Source: Alphaproteobacteria bacterium (lineage in GTDB: Bacteria; Pseudomonadota; Alphaproteobacteria; UBA9219). Taken from it: a DNA stretch of 64,000 nt. The stretch is from positions 1-64,000 of the forward strand of contig JAMFSS010000007.1 in the NCBI GenBank assembly GCA_026225415.1, in the 5' to 3' direction. A program made the translations under genes and the position numbers. The notes beneath the pieces are model-generated. The model saw only the letters and a list, made by a program, of their open reading frames with translations. It was not told the origin of the DNA and did not search any database. Shown piece after piece: positions 16,565-25,601 of this stretch. The stretch's first letter is position 1. Every line of letters begins with the position of its first letter.

Positions 16565-17629
16565 ATGACCATCCAAACACGCGCCTATGCCGCGCCCTCT
16601 GCCACCGGCGAACTTATTCCCTTCGCGTTTGAACGGCGCGATCCGCGCCCCACTGATGTGGTGATAGATATTTTGTTTTGCGGCGTGTGCCATTCCGATA
16701 TCCATTCGGCGCGTAACGAATGGCATGGCACACAATATCCGTTTGTGCCGGGGCATGAAATTGTCGGTCGCGTGAATGCCGTCGGCAATCAGGTCACCAA
16801 ATTCAAAACCGGCGATCTGGTGGGTATCGGCTGTCTGGTCGATAGCTGCCGCAATTGCCCGTCTTGCGCTGATGGGCTGGAACAATATTGCGATAATGGC
16901 TTTACCGGCACCTATGGCGGCGAAGATAAAATTGGCGGCACGCCGCATCAACGCACATTGGGCGGCTATTCCGATAAAATCACCGTCGATGAAAGATTTG
17001 TCCTCCGCATGCCGGAAAATCTTGACCCTGCCGCCGCTGCGCCCTTGTTGTGCGCCGGTATTACAACCTATTCGCCGCTTATGCATTGGAAAGTGACCAA
17101 GGGGCAGAAGGTCGGCATCATTGGCTTGGGTGGCCTTGGTCATATGGGTGTGAAATTCGCGCATGCCATGGGCGCGCATGTGGTGATGATAACCACCTCG
17201 CCGGAAAAAGGCGCGGACGCCAAAAAACTGGGCGCGGATGAAGTGTTATTATCCAAAGACGCCGCTGCGATGAAGGTTGCGCAAAACAGTTTTGACTTTT
17301 TGCTGAACACCATTCCGGTCGGGCATGATACCAACCCTTATATGGGGCTGTTGAAACGCGACGCGACTATGGTTGTTGTCGGTGCGGTCGAACCCTTAAC
17401 GCATGTCAGCGGCATTCCGTTTATCTTCCGCCGCCGCTCCATGGCGGGGTCGTTGATTGGCGGCTTGCCTGAAACGCAGGAAATGCTGGATTTCTGTGGC
17501 AAGCATAACATTGTTTGCGATATCGAGAAAATTGCCATTCAGGATATCAACAAAGCCTATGAACGCACCGTAAAAGGCGATGTGAAATACCGCTTTGTAA
17601 TCGATCTTGCAACTTTGAAAAAAACATAA
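16565..17629 (+). CDS. Zinc-dependent alcohol dehydrogenase (cinnamyl/YahK type)
   Basis: 354 residues, medium-chain dehydrogenase. Catalytic zinc ligands are in [15 protein letters not shown] and PGHEIVGRV. The structural zinc site is [17 protein letters not shown] (four Cys). The Rossmann fold motif is [42 protein letters not shown] and the C-terminal [24 protein letters not shown] are typical of YahK/AdhA-like NADP(H)-dependent aldehyde reductases. It likely interconverts medium-chain or aromatic aldehydes and alcohols; the substrate is not determined. Shine-Dalgarno AAAGGA is ahead of the ATG. It is followed after two bases by a cupin gene and then an SDR gene, suggesting a small redox operon. 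Confidence 0.93.
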   Translation: MTIQTRAYAAPSATGELIPFAFERRDPRPTDVVIDILFCGVCHSDIHSARNEWHGTQYPFVPGHEIVGRVNAVGNQVTKFKTGDLVGIGCLVDSCRNCPSCADGLEQYCDNGFTGTYGGEDKIGGTPHQRTLGGYSDKITVDERFVLRMPENLDPAAAAPLLCAGITTYSPLMHWKVTKGQKVGIIGLGGLGHMGVKFAHAMGAHVVMITTSPEKGADAKKLGADEVLLSKDAAAMKVAQNSFDFLLNTIPVGHDTNPYMGLLKRDATMVVVGAVEPLTHVSGIPFIFRRRSMAGSLIGGLPETQEMLDFCGKHNIVCDIEKIAIQDINKAYERTVKGDVKYRFVIDLATLKKT

Positions 17630-17631
17630 AC

Positions 17632-18045
17632 ATGCAAACAATCAAACGCAGCGGCTCGCAAGCTTCCATCAAAGGATCGGCCGAATGGTTCACGGGCAAT
17701 GTGCGTGTCGACCCGCTGTTCTGCGCTGTCGAACCCTCACGCACTTCTGCCGGTCTTGTGACGTTTGAACCCGGTGCGCGTTCGGCCTGGCATACGCATC
17801 CGCTGGGGCAAAATCTGGTGGTTATTTCCGGCTGTGGCTGGACACAATGTTGGGGCGGGCCCAAACGTGAAATCCGCGCGGGTGATGTTGTTTCGTGCCC
17901 TTGTGGGCAAAAACATTGGCATGGGGCGACGGCGACCACGGGCATGAGCCATATCGCCATTCAGGAAGCACTGGACGGCAAAGTTGTCGAATGGATGGAT
18001 CAAGTAACGGATGAAGAATATCTGGCGGAAATAACACAGGATTGA
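17632..18045 (+). CDS. Cupin-domain protein
   Basis: 137 residues, a single cupin barrel. Motif 1 is visible as [23 protein letters not shown] (His-x-His plus downstream residues) and motif 2 as [18 protein letters not shown]. The sequence resembles the carboxymuconolactone-decarboxylase-linked / YhhW-like small cupins that are often called cupin oxidoreductase partners. The metal should be held by the two motif-1 His and one motif-2 His. It sits two bases after the alcohol dehydrogenase gene and 14 before the SDR gene. It may detoxify a shared substrate, but this is inferred from position only. Confidence 0.9.
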   Translation: MQTIKRSGSQASIKGSAEWFTGNVRVDPLFCAVEPSRTSAGLVTFEPGARSAWHTHPLGQNLVVISGCGWTQCWGGPKREIRAGDVVSCPCGQKHWHGATATTGMSHIAIQEALDGKVVEWMDQVTDEEYLAEITQD

Positions 18046-18059
18046 AGGAAAACTCGATC

Positions 18060-18887
18060 ATGAAAGATATTGTTGTCGTCATCGGAACAGGATCCATTGG
18101 CCAAGCTATCGCGCGGCGCGTGGGCGTGGGAAAGCACATCATTCTTGCCGATTTACGACAGGAAAATGCCAATGGGGCAGCCGAAACATTTGGTAACGCG
18201 GGATATGAGACAAGCACAACAATCGTTGATGTGTCATCGCGTGTGTCGGTTCATGCGCTTGTTCAGATGGCTCTGTCATTCGGGGATGTCACGGGTGTTA
18301 TCCATGCGGCGGGTGTTTCCCCTTCACAGGCATCGCCAGAAGTGATTTTGAAAGTTGATTTGTACGGAACCGCGCTTGTGTTGGAGGAATTCGGTAATAT
18401 TATCGCGCCGTCTGGTTCTGCGGTGGTGATCGCATCGCAGTCAGGGCATCGTTTGGGGGCTTTAACAGCAGAGCAAAACAAGGCTCTTGCGACGACACCT
18501 ACCGATGCATTGTTAAATCTTCCAATGCTTCAACCCAGTCAGATAAAAGATTCTTTGCATGCCTACCAACTTTCCAAACGCGGTAATTCCTTGCGTGTCA
18601 TGGCAGAGGCTGTGCGGTGGGGCAAGCGCAAGGCGCGGGTCAACACAATCAGCCCGGGCATCGTCATCACACCGCTTGCCAAGGATGAGTTGAATGGTCC
18701 CCGCAGTGAAGATTATCGGCGAATGATTGATCTGTGTCCAGTCGGACGTGCTGCAACCCCTGACGAGGTGGGGGCCGTCGGCGCATTGCTGATGGGGACG
18801 GATGGAACATTTATCACCGGCAGTGATTTTCTGATGGATGGCGGGGTTACGGCATCCTATTGGTATGGCGAACTGGCCGCAAAATAA
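18060..18887 (+). CDS. Short-chain dehydrogenase/reductase
   Basis: 275 residues from the ATG at 18060. The nucleotide-binding loop is VIGTGSIGQAIARRV (a slightly reduced TGxxxGxG), with IHAAGVSPSQASPE in place of the usual NAG. Catalytic Tyr and Lys are in YQLSKRGN, and SPGIVITPLAKDEL follows. The end, GTDGTFITGSDFLMDGGV, is classical SDR. The usual Ser lies in VVIASQSGHR. An insertion of about 35 residues (LTAEQNKALATTPTDALLNLP) between catalytic Ser and Tyr is longer than in most classical SDRs. Codon use is slightly different from the preceding genes. The substrate is unknown. Confidence 0.9.
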   Translation: MKDIVVVIGTGSIGQAIARRVGVGKHIILADLRQENANGAAETFGNAGYETSTTIVDVSSRVSVHALVQMALSFGDVTGVIHAAGVSPSQASPEVILKVDLYGTALVLEEFGNIIAPSGSAVVIASQSGHRLGALTAEQNKALATTPTDALLNLPMLQPSQIKDSLHAYQLSKRGNSLRVMAEAVRWGKRKARVNTISPGIVITPLAKDELNGPRSEDYRRMIDLCPVGRAATPDEVGAVGALLMGTDGTFITGSDFLMDGGVTASYWYGELAAK

Positions 18888-18917
18888 ATCAAAGTTGGAT
18901 GATGCGGCAAAGAGAAT

Positions 18918-19748
18918 TTATTTCTGCTTTGTCGCACAGAAAAATGTCGAACGACCGCCTTGCGTAATGCGCGAAATGGCTTTTGCTTTACATGTGCAAT
19001 CGGGACAGGGCTTGCCTTCCTTGCCATAGACCGCGAATTTATGCTGGAAATAACCCAATGTCCCATCGGCCTGCGCATAATCGCGCAGGGACGAACCGCC
19101 CGCTTTAATCGCTTCGTTCAACACTTTGCGAATGGCGGTGTGCAATAGTTTGATTTCTGGCGCGGTGATAGAGCCCGCAAGGCGTTCAGGGTGAAGGCCT
19201 GCCCTGTATAAAGCCTCACAGGCATAGATATTGCCGACTCCGACCACCAACCGTTGATCAAGCAAAGCAATTTTGATGGTGGTCTTGCGCTCTTTTAATA
19301 ACCCGGCCAATTTTTGCGGGGTGAAATCATCGCTTAAGGGTTCGATGCCCAAGTCACGGAATAATTTATGCGCGTCGATTTTATCGGTGGCGCATAAATC
19401 GCACATGCCGAAACGACGCGGGTCGTTAAACCGCGCCTGCCATCCATTATCGAATACAAAACTGATATGGTCATGCTTGGCCAATGGCGTATCGCCGCGC
19501 GACAAGGTCATGCGCCCCGACATGCCCAGATGCAGCAGCAAGGTCTGGTTGTCGTCCAGATTGATAAGGATATATTTCGCCCGCCGCGTAATGGATATAA
19601 CCGCTCGCCCGACCAGTCTGGCACTCAGATTTTTGGGGATGGGCATACGCAAATTGGCCCGATGCGCCTCGGCATCGGTAATGTGCGCGCCGACCAATGG
19701 CTCCGCTAATCCACGGCAAACCGTTTCAACTTCGGGGAGTTCGGGCAC
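18918..19748 (-). CDS. mutM: Formamidopyrimidine-DNA glycosylase (Fpg)
   Basis: 276 residues. The enzyme excises 8-oxoguanine and formamidopyrimidines and cleaves the abasic site. The N-terminal catalytic Pro/Glu are present in MPELPEVETV (GTG start at 19748). The conserved Lys is in ARRAKYILINL, and the helix-two-turn-helix has VVGVGNIYACEALYRAGLHP. The C-terminal zinc finger is CPDC...FFCATKQK; in the usual Cx2C-x16-Cx2C arrangement the last pair would read CxxC, whereas here only one Cys is visible (FFCATKQK). This suggests an altered fourth ligand. It follows the merR gene by six bases on the same strand. Confidence 0.95.
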   Translation of the reverse strand: MPELPEVETVCRGLAEPLVGAHITDAEAHRANLRMPIPKNLSARLVGRAVISITRRAKYILINLDDNQTLLLHLGMSGRMTLSRGDTPLAKHDHISFVFDNGWQARFNDPRRFGMCDLCATDKIDAHKLFRDLGIEPLSDDFTPQKLAGLLKERKTTIKIALLDQRLVVGVGNIYACEALYRAGLHPERLAGSITAPEIKLLHTAIRKVLNEAIKAGGSSLRDYAQADGTLGYFQHKFAVYGKEGKPCPDCTCKAKAISRITQGGRSTFFCATKQK

Positions 19749-19754
19749 GACTGG

Positions 19755-20264
19755 CTAAATGCCGCTTTGCTGCAACAACTTCCGCAAGGATTTCAGCTCG
19801 GCCAGAATGCCTTCAATTTCGCGGCGTTCAATTCCTGAAACACTGGATGAAGCGGCGGGCTTAACCTGTTGAACTGACGTGGAAACTGCAGAGGTCGAAA
19901 CCGGTTCCAAAGCCAAAGGTTGCATGCCTTCCGGCAAGCGTGGTTGTGCGACCATCGAACGTGCCAATGTTGTTGTCGCGCCACTTTCGCGCAACAATTT
20001 TTGCACACCGCGAATGGTGAAGCCTTGGTTATGCAGCAGGTCTTTGATGTCATGGATAACTTTGACATCTTCCGGACGGTAATAACGGCGTCCGCCACCA
20101 CGCTTTAACGGTTTGATCTGGGGGAACTTGCTTTCCCAGAAACGCAAAACATGCTGGGGCAAAGCCAAGCCGTCTGCGACTTCGCTAATGGTGCGGAAAG
20201 CGGTGGGGGATTTAACTTCGCTGCTCGAAAGTGACGATGTAGAAATTTGCATCCCTTCGCTCAT
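19755..20264 (-). CDS. MerR-family transcriptional regulator
   Basis: 169 residues. Residues about 22-95 are a MerR winged [48 protein letters not shown], then [16 protein letters not shown]-like spacing. The rest is a Pro/Ser/Val linker and a C-terminal helix ([15 protein letters not shown]) for dimerisation. No metal-binding Cys are present, so it is not a metal sensor. Regulators of this exact form follow ihfA in most Alphaproteobacteria. Its ATG overlaps the ihfA stop (ATGA), so the two are coupled. Its targets are unknown. Confidence 0.92.
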   Translation of the reverse strand: MSEGMQISTSSLSSSEVKSPTAFRTISEVADGLALPQHVLRFWESKFPQIKPLKRGGGRRYYRPEDVKVIHDIKDLLHNQGFTIRGVQKLLRESGATTTLARSMVAQPRLPEGMQPLALEPVSTSAVSTSVQQVKPAASSSVSGIERREIEGILAELKSLRKLLQQSGI

Positions 20265-20596
20265 GCGCTACCTCCGGCGGTTTCTGTCTTGTTGTGACCC
20301 AACAAAGAACGGTTGATCTTGTCTTTCAGAACATGGCTGGCGCGGAAAATTAAAACGCGGCGCGGCTTGATCGGCACTTCTTCGCCGGTCTTGGGGTTGC
20401 GACCGATACGTTCGCCCTTGCTGCGCACCTGGAAACTGCCGAACGAAGAAAGCTTGACCGAACCACCTTTGATAAGCGCCTGGCTGACTTCTTCCAGAAT
20501 TTCATCAACCAATTGCGCCGAGTCATTGCGTGACAGACCGACTTCTTCATAAACGGCTTCGGCAAGCTGAGCGCGGGTAACGGTTGTATCGGTCAT
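20261..20596 (-). CDS. ihfA: Integration host factor subunit alpha
   Basis: 111 residues. IHF bends DNA sharply and supports recombination, replication and many promoters. The HU/IHF fold is complete: [58 protein letters not shown] with the intercalating Pro of the arm, and the C-terminal [18 protein letters not shown] 15-residue tail extends past the fold. It usually follows plsX-fabH in Alphaproteobacteria, but here it is about 18 kb away from them. It is the first gene of an ihfA-merR-mutM run. Confidence 0.96.
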   Translation of the reverse strand: MTDTTVTRAQLAEAVYEEVGLSRNDSAQLVDEILEEVSQALIKGGSVKLSSFGSFQVRSKGERIGRNPKTGEEVPIKPRRVLIFRASHVLKDKINRSLLGHNKTETAGGSA

Positions 20597-20782
20597 AGCG
20601 TAAGCTCCCTATACGAATCTGTAGTCTATTGAATCTAATCCGCATTTTCGCTTTGGTCAAATTATAAGAAGGGCAAGCCTATGCTGCGCTGCATGGTAGG
20701 TGTCTTGATATATTCCTGTCGCCGCCTTAGTGTCGCCTTTCTTGGAGTGTCTTCTCCTCTTCACACCATACGGGGATTGCCC

Positions 20783-21958
20783 ATGTCATCTTCCATCGTT
20801 ATTGCCAGCGCCACCCGCACAGCCATCGGCAGCCTGAACGGCGCTCTGGCCAGCCAAACCGCGGCATCGCTGGCGACAGCCTGCATCAAGGAAGCGCTGT
20901 CCCGCGCCAAAATATCGCCGGGCGAAGTATCCGAAACCATTTTGGGGCATGTGTTGGCGGCGGCACAGGGGCAGGGCCCCGCGCGTCAGGCATCGGTAGC
21001 ATCTGGCATCCCCATCGAAACAACGGCCTATGCCGTTAACCAAATCTGCGGCTCCGGCCTTCGGGCGGTCGCCAATGGCTATATGGCCATCAAGGCGGGC
21101 GAGGCATCGATTATCGTCGCAGGCGGCATGGAAAGCATGAGCCTATCGCCCCACGCGATCCATCTGCGCAACGGCACCAAATTCGGCAATGCCGAAATGG
21201 TCGATACTATGATCAAAGACGGTTTGTGGGACGCGTTCAATAATTACCACATGGGCGTCACGGCGGAAAATGTCGCCGCCAAATTCGGCATCACCCGCGA
21301 TATGCAGGACGCGTTTGCCCTGTCGTCGCAAAACAAAGCCGAAGCCGCGATCAAAGCCGGAAAGTTCAAGGACGAAATCACGCCGATCATCATCAAAGAC
21401 CGCAAGGGCGATATTACGTTTGACCAAGATGAATTCCCTCGTTTCGGCGCGACCATCGAAGCGCTGGCCAAACTGAAACCCGCTTTCGCTAAAGAAGGAA
21501 CGGTCACCGCTGGCAACGCATCCGGTTTGAATGACGGTGCCGCCGCCTTAGTGTTAATGACCGAAGAAGAAGCCGTCAAGCGCGGCATCACGCCATTGGC
21601 ACGCATAGCCTCATGGGCAACCATGGGCGTTGATCCGGCCATTATGGGCATCGGCCCTGTGCCCGCGACAAAACGCGCATTGGACAAGGCCGGTTGGAAA
21701 TTGGCGGATATCGATTTGATCGAAGCCAACGAAGCGTTTGCCGCGCAATCATGTGCCGTGGCCAAAGAATTGGATTTTGATATGTCGAAAGTCAATGTGA
21801 ATGGCGGCGCGATTGCGCTGGGTCATCCCATCGGCGCATCGGGTGCGCGCGTGTTGGTGACTTTGTTGCATGAAATGCAGAAACGTCAGTCCAAAAAGGG
21901 TCTCGCTACGCTTTGCATCGGCGGCGGGATGGGTATCGCAATGTGTGTGGAAAGATAG
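20783..21958 (+). CDS. phaA: Acetyl-CoA acetyltransferase (thiolase)
   Basis: 391 residues from the ATG at 20783. The enzyme condenses two acetyl-CoA to acetoacetyl-CoA. The acylated Cys is in [12 protein letters not shown], the conserved HPIGASGAR and [10 protein letters not shown] supply the catalytic His, and the C-terminal Cys is in [29 protein letters not shown] at the start is typical of biosynthetic thiolases (PhaA/AtoB). The codons open upstream to 20681 look like leader sequence. The next gene encodes an acetoacetyl-CoA reductase, the classical phaA-phaB pair for polyhydroxybutyrate precursors. No phaC synthase is in the window. Confidence 0.93.
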   Translation: MSSSIVIASATRTAIGSLNGALASQTAASLATACIKEALSRAKISPGEVSETILGHVLAAAQGQGPARQASVASGIPIETTAYAVNQICGSGLRAVANGYMAIKAGEASIIVAGGMESMSLSPHAIHLRNGTKFGNAEMVDTMIKDGLWDAFNNYHMGVTAENVAAKFGITRDMQDAFALSSQNKAEAAIKAGKFKDEITPIIIKDRKGDITFDQDEFPRFGATIEALAKLKPAFAKEGTVTAGNASGLNDGAAALVLMTEEEAVKRGITPLARIASWATMGVDPAIMGIGPVPATKRALDKAGWKLADIDLIEANEAFAAQSCAVAKELDFDMSKVNVNGGAIALGHPIGASGARVLVTLLHEMQKRQSKKGLATLCIGGGMGIAMCVER

Positions 21959-22090
21959 GCAAACGAGGGAAGGCTGAGAATAAGGTGGGGTTAGAGGGAT
22001 GTCGTCAAGAGCCATCATAGCGGCATTATCCGTTTTCCCTCTGATCTCTGACCCCGTTCTTCTCTCTATATTAAATTAAAGGACGAAAAT

Positions 22091-22816
22091 ATGACACGAG
22101 TAGCAATAGTCACCGGCGGCACGCGCGGCATTGGTGCGGCGATTTCTGAGGCTCTGCTTGAAGCGGGGTATAAAGTAGCCGCCACCTATCACGGCAATGA
22201 AAAAGCGGCGCAGGAATTCACCAAAAAAACCGGCATAGCTGCCTATAAATTCGATGTCGGCGATTATGATACCTGTGCGGCGGGTGTTGCCAAAATCACC
22301 GCCGATATCGGCGCGGTGGATGTGCTTGTGAATAATGCCGGCATTACGCGCGATGCGTTTTTGCACAAAATGACGCCGCAACAATGGCGCGAAGTGATGC
22401 ACTGCGATCTGGATTCCGTTTTCAACATGTCTCGTCTGGTGATCGAAGGCATGCGCGAACGTTGTTTCGGCCGCATCATTAATATCAGCTCGATCAACGG
22501 GCAAGAAGGCCAGGTCGGCCAAACCAATTATTCGGCGGCCAAGGCGGGCATCCTCGGCTTTACCCGCGCCTTGGCCAAAGAATGCGCCACCAAAGGCGTA
22601 ACAGTTAACGCCATCGCGCCCGGCTATATCGACACGGAAATGGTGCGCGCGGTATCGCCCGAAGTTTTGCAAAAAATCATCGATAAAATCCCGTTGAAGC
22701 GTCTGGGTAAACCCGAAGAAGTCGCAGCTATGGTAGTGTTTCTGGCGTCCAATCAGGCGGCGTTTGCCACAGGCGCGACATTCACCGTAAACGGCGCACA
22801 ATACATTTCTTCATAA
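22091..22816 (+). CDS. phaB: Acetoacetyl-CoA reductase
   Basis: 241 residues, SDR family. It reduces acetoacetyl-CoA to (R)-3-hydroxybutyryl-CoA with NADPH. Cofactor motif VTGGTRGIGAAI, NNAGITRD, catalytic Ser in IINISSINGQEGQVGQTNYSAAKAG and Tyr/Lys in YSAAK are all present. GQFGQTNYSAAKAG-like sequence plus DLDSVFNMSR is diagnostic for PhaB rather than FabG. Start ATG at 22091 has AAAGGACG before it. It follows the thiolase after 132 bases, a gap that holds an imperfect inverted repeat (21987-21999 with 22036-22055). Confidence 0.94.
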   Translation: MTRVAIVTGGTRGIGAAISEALLEAGYKVAATYHGNEKAAQEFTKKTGIAAYKFDVGDYDTCAAGVAKITADIGAVDVLVNNAGITRDAFLHKMTPQQWREVMHCDLDSVFNMSRLVIEGMRERCFGRIINISSINGQEGQVGQTNYSAAKAGILGFTRALAKECATKGVTVNAIAPGYIDTEMVRAVSPEVLQKIIDKIPLKRLGKPEEVAAMVVFLASNQAAFATGATFTVNGAQYISS

Positions 22817-22858
22817 GAACCTGTTGAATTTTGGCGGCTGAGCCCCCAATCTGGGCAC

Positions 22859-24634
22859 ATGAAAAACTATCCCGGCCAAAATTTCGTTTTCCTTGTTCGC
22901 ACTGCCTGGCGTTACGCCGATGCCAAGGGCAAAAAAGACATGCTGATTTTTTACAGCCTGTTCCTGTTTGCCAATATCATTGTTTCGCTCCAACCCGTTG
23001 TGCTGGCGCGTTTGATCAACGCGGCGCAGGCAGGCGGCGACGGCGCGATGATCCGCATTTTGTGGCTTTCGTTATTGTACGGCGGGCTGACGGTTTTTTT
23101 CTGGTGCCTGCATGGCCCCGCGCGGCTTATCGAACGGCGCACCGCGTTTAATGGTGGCCGCAGTTTCATCAACAGCCTGTACCGCGTCGTCACCGAAATG
23201 CCGCTCCGCTGGCATCAGGATAATCATTCGGGCAGCACCATCAACCGCATCCGCAAAGCAGAACGCGCTTTGTTCGGTTTTTCGCAAGGGCAATTCGTCA
23301 CCATTCAAATTATCGTCCGCATCTTTATCAGCACCTTGATGCTGGGGTTCTATTCGCCCTGGATAATGGGGGCGTCGATTGTTTCCAATGTTTTCGTCGC
23401 ATGGATGATCCGCCGTTTCGACCACGACCTTACCCCCGTGGTGCGCAAAACAAACGAAGCCGAACATCATCTCAGCTCGGCGCTGTATGATTATATTGGC
23501 AATATCGTCACGGTTTTAACGCTGCGCATGCAAGGCAACACCAGCAATGAATTGCAGGGGCGGTATGAGAAAATCAAAACATCCTTCTGGCGCGAAGTGG
23601 TGATCAATGAATGGAAGTGGGCTTCCATCAATTTCCTGCTTATCTTCACGCAAATGGCCATTGTCGGCGTCTATATGGTGATGCACATGTCGGCGGAAAA
23701 AGCCGTCGCGCTGGGTTCGGTCGTCGCCATTTTTCAATATCTGCTGAATATCATGCAGCAATTTTTTCAAGGTAGCATGACCTTCGAGCAACAGCTTTAT
23801 TACAGCATCGATGTGCATGGCGTCGATGAATTGCTGGCCGATCATGCGCGTTTCGCGACGCAACGCCGCAAACCCCAGAAACGCGACTGGCAAAAAATCC
23901 GCATCGATAATCTGGTTTTCACGCATCACGAAGGCGAAGACGCGCTGCATCATCTGCGCGGTGTCGGACTTACCATAACAAAGGGCGCGAAAATCGCCTT
24001 TGTCGGTGCCAGCGGTTCCGGCAAAACAACTTTCCTCACGCTGATGCGCGGCTTGTACGAAGCGCAAAGCGTCGATCTGTCGATCGACAATGATAAATTT
24101 AAAAACCTCGCGCCTCTCGCGGGCTTCACCACTTTGGTGCCACAGGACAGTGAAGTTTTTGAAAACACCGTCATGTATAATCTAACTTTCGGCACACAGG
24201 TCGCGCCCTCGGTGTTGAAACAGGCGCTTTCCATATCGGCCTTTGACGAAGTTCTGCCCAAACTGCCCAACGGCATCAACACCGATATTCGCGAACGCGG
24301 CGTCAATATGTCGGGCGGCCAAAAACAAAGGTTGGCGCTGGCGCGGGGTCTTATCGCGGCGCAAGATTCATCGTTGCTGTTGCTGGACGAACCAACCAGC
24401 AGCATCGACCAAACCACGGAAGGCCTGATTTTCGATCGGCTCTTTGACGCTTTTGCCGAAAAGGCGATAATCGCCACTGTTCACCGGTTGCATCTGTTGC
24501 CGCGCTTTGACTATATCGTTCTTATGGAAAACGGCGCGATTATCGAACAGGGCGATTTCACGACATTGCTTGCGAAACAGGGGGCTTTTGCCCGTTTGTG
24601 GTTAACGCATCTGGGGCAAGTCGAGGTGATTTAA
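22859..24634 (+). CDS. ABC transporter, fused permease and ATPase
   Basis: 591 residues. The first ~310 hold about five or six membrane helices (MLIFYSLFLFANIIVSLQPVV, ILWLSLLYGGLTVFFWC, LMLGFYSPWIMGASIVSNVFVAW, and two near 255-300) in the type-I exporter pattern. The nucleotide-binding half has Walker A GASGSGKTT, Q loop TLVPQDSE, signature NMSGGQKQRLALARGL, Walker B LLLLDEPTSSID and a His switch in ATVHRLH. A homodimeric exporter of unknown substrate is expected. It comes 42 bases after phaB but is functionally unrelated as far as can be seen. The HIT gene follows after 62 bases. Confidence 0.93.
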   Translation: MKNYPGQNFVFLVRTAWRYADAKGKKDMLIFYSLFLFANIIVSLQPVVLARLINAAQAGGDGAMIRILWLSLLYGGLTVFFWCLHGPARLIERRTAFNGGRSFINSLYRVVTEMPLRWHQDNHSGSTINRIRKAERALFGFSQGQFVTIQIIVRIFISTLMLGFYSPWIMGASIVSNVFVAWMIRRFDHDLTPVVRKTNEAEHHLSSALYDYIGNIVTVLTLRMQGNTSNELQGRYEKIKTSFWREVVINEWKWASINFLLIFTQMAIVGVYMVMHMSAEKAVALGSVVAIFQYLLNIMQQFFQGSMTFEQQLYYSIDVHGVDELLADHARFATQRRKPQKRDWQKIRIDNLVFTHHEGEDALHHLRGVGLTITKGAKIAFVGASGSGKTTFLTLMRGLYEAQSVDLSIDNDKFKNLAPLAGFTTLVPQDSEVFENTVMYNLTFGTQVAPSVLKQALSISAFDEVLPKLPNGINTDIRERGVNMSGGQKQRLALARGLIAAQDSSLLLLDEPTSSIDQTTEGLIFDRLFDAFAEKAIIATVHRLHLLPRFDYIVLMENGAIIEQGDFTTLLAKQGAFARLWLTHLGQVEVI

Positions 24635-24696
24635 GTATATTGTTAAAAGAGGCAATGTTTTGTAGCCTTGCCTCGCCCCCTTGACCGGAGAAACCC

Positions 24697-25059
24697 ATGT
24701 CCTACGACCCCAGCAATATTTTCGCGAAAATCCTGCGCGGCGAAATCCCGTGCAAAAAAGTTTATGAAGATGATTTCGCGCTGGCTTTCAACGACATACA
24801 TCCTCAAGCGCCGACCCATATTCTGGTCATCCCCAAAGGGCCCTACACGACTTATGATGATTTTATCGCCAGCGCCGATGATGCGGAAATTGCCGGCTTC
24901 CAACGCGCGCTCGCCAAAACGATCAATGACGCGAATGTGGTGGCCGACGGTTATCGCCTGATTTCAAATAACGGCGTCAATGCGCACCAGGAAGTGCCGC
25001 ATTATCATGTGCATATTCTGGCGGGGCGGCCATTGGGTGTTTTGGTTGAGAAAGCGTAA
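24697..25059 (+). CDS. HIT-family nucleotide hydrolase
   Basis: 120 residues. Family members hydrolyse adenosine 5'-monophosphoramidate and related nucleoside phosphoramidates (HinT-like). NIFAKILRGEIPCKKVYEDDFALAF is the N-terminal region and QAPTHILVIPKGPY the central strand. The catalytic histidine triad is HYHVHILAGRPLG. The length and start match HinT homologs. It converges with the XRE regulator gene (3-base gap). The Cys of IPCKKV, a zinc ligand in some homologs, is kept. Confidence 0.95.
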   Translation: MSYDPSNIFAKILRGEIPCKKVYEDDFALAFNDIHPQAPTHILVIPKGPYTTYDDFIASADDAEIAGFQRALAKTINDANVVADGYRLISNNGVNAHQEVPHYHVHILAGRPLGVLVEKA

Positions 25060-25062
25060 CGC

Positions 25063-25533
25063 TTACTCTTCATCCGACATCGAACGCACAAGCTCATAAA
25101 CCTTGCGGCGTTGCTTGATATCCTGAATGCGGTAATAGGCGCGCACCAATTCCAACGTTTCGCGGCGGCGCATAATATCCATCTCGGCTTTCTGGCCGTC
25201 GTGCACGCCTTCCAACGTTTCCTGACCGCTTTCGGCAAAGCCGGGCTGGGTCAGGCTGATCGATGTCGGCATTTCTTCAAAGAAATACGCGATAGGCACC
25301 GACAAAGTTTTGGCGATCTGAAACAAACGGCTCGACCCCATCCGGTTGATGCCGCGTTCGTATTTCTGAATTTGCTGGAACGTCAAACCCAACGCCTTGC
25401 CCAACTGTTCCTGGCTCAACCCCACCAGATTGCGTCGCATACGAAGGCGTGCGCCAACATGGATATCGACAGGATCAGGATTCTCGGAACGGAGTTCGGT
25501 TTTTTTCATGGTCTTTTCAGGTAATGCGTTCAT
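25063..25533 (-). CDS. XRE-family transcriptional regulator
   Basis: 156 residues from the ATG at 25533; the ATG at 25509 is also possible. Residues about 30-90 are a helix-turn-helix: GARLRMRRNLVGLSQEQLGKALGLTFQQIQKYERGINRMGSSRLFQIAKTLSVPIAYFFE. The C-terminal helical region (ETLELVRAYYRIQDIKQRRKVYELVRSM) may be a dimerisation or sensor part. This type of regulator follows lnt in many Alphaproteobacteria, and some homologs control cell-cycle or surface genes. Here it is 68 bases after lnt on the same strand. Autoregulation is likely but not visible. Confidence 0.92.
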   Translation of the reverse strand: MNALPEKTMKKTELRSENPDPVDIHVGARLRMRRNLVGLSQEQLGKALGLTFQQIQKYERGINRMGSSRLFQIAKTLSVPIAYFFEEMPTSISLTQPGFAESGQETLEGVHDGQKAEMDIMRRRETLELVRAYYRIQDIKQRRKVYELVRSMSDEE

Positions 25534-25601
25534 GAAGAATATCCTAGTATGCAAAGTGGGGCATGAATAAGGCGCTCAATTCAAATGGGGTCGTCAATTT
25601 T

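Noticed and set aside
16394-17179. A 261-codon open frame on the minus strand
   Set aside because: It covers the alcohol dehydrogenase gene on the opposite strand and has no recognisable motif.
22076-22801. A 241-codon open frame on the minus strand
   Set aside because: It mirrors phaB over its full length; phaB has all catalytic motifs and the mirror frame has none.
24649-24674. Inverted repeat GAGGCAA/TTGCCTC between the ABC transporter and the HIT gene
   Set aside because: The loop is 12 bases and no T-run follows, so I do not call a terminator.
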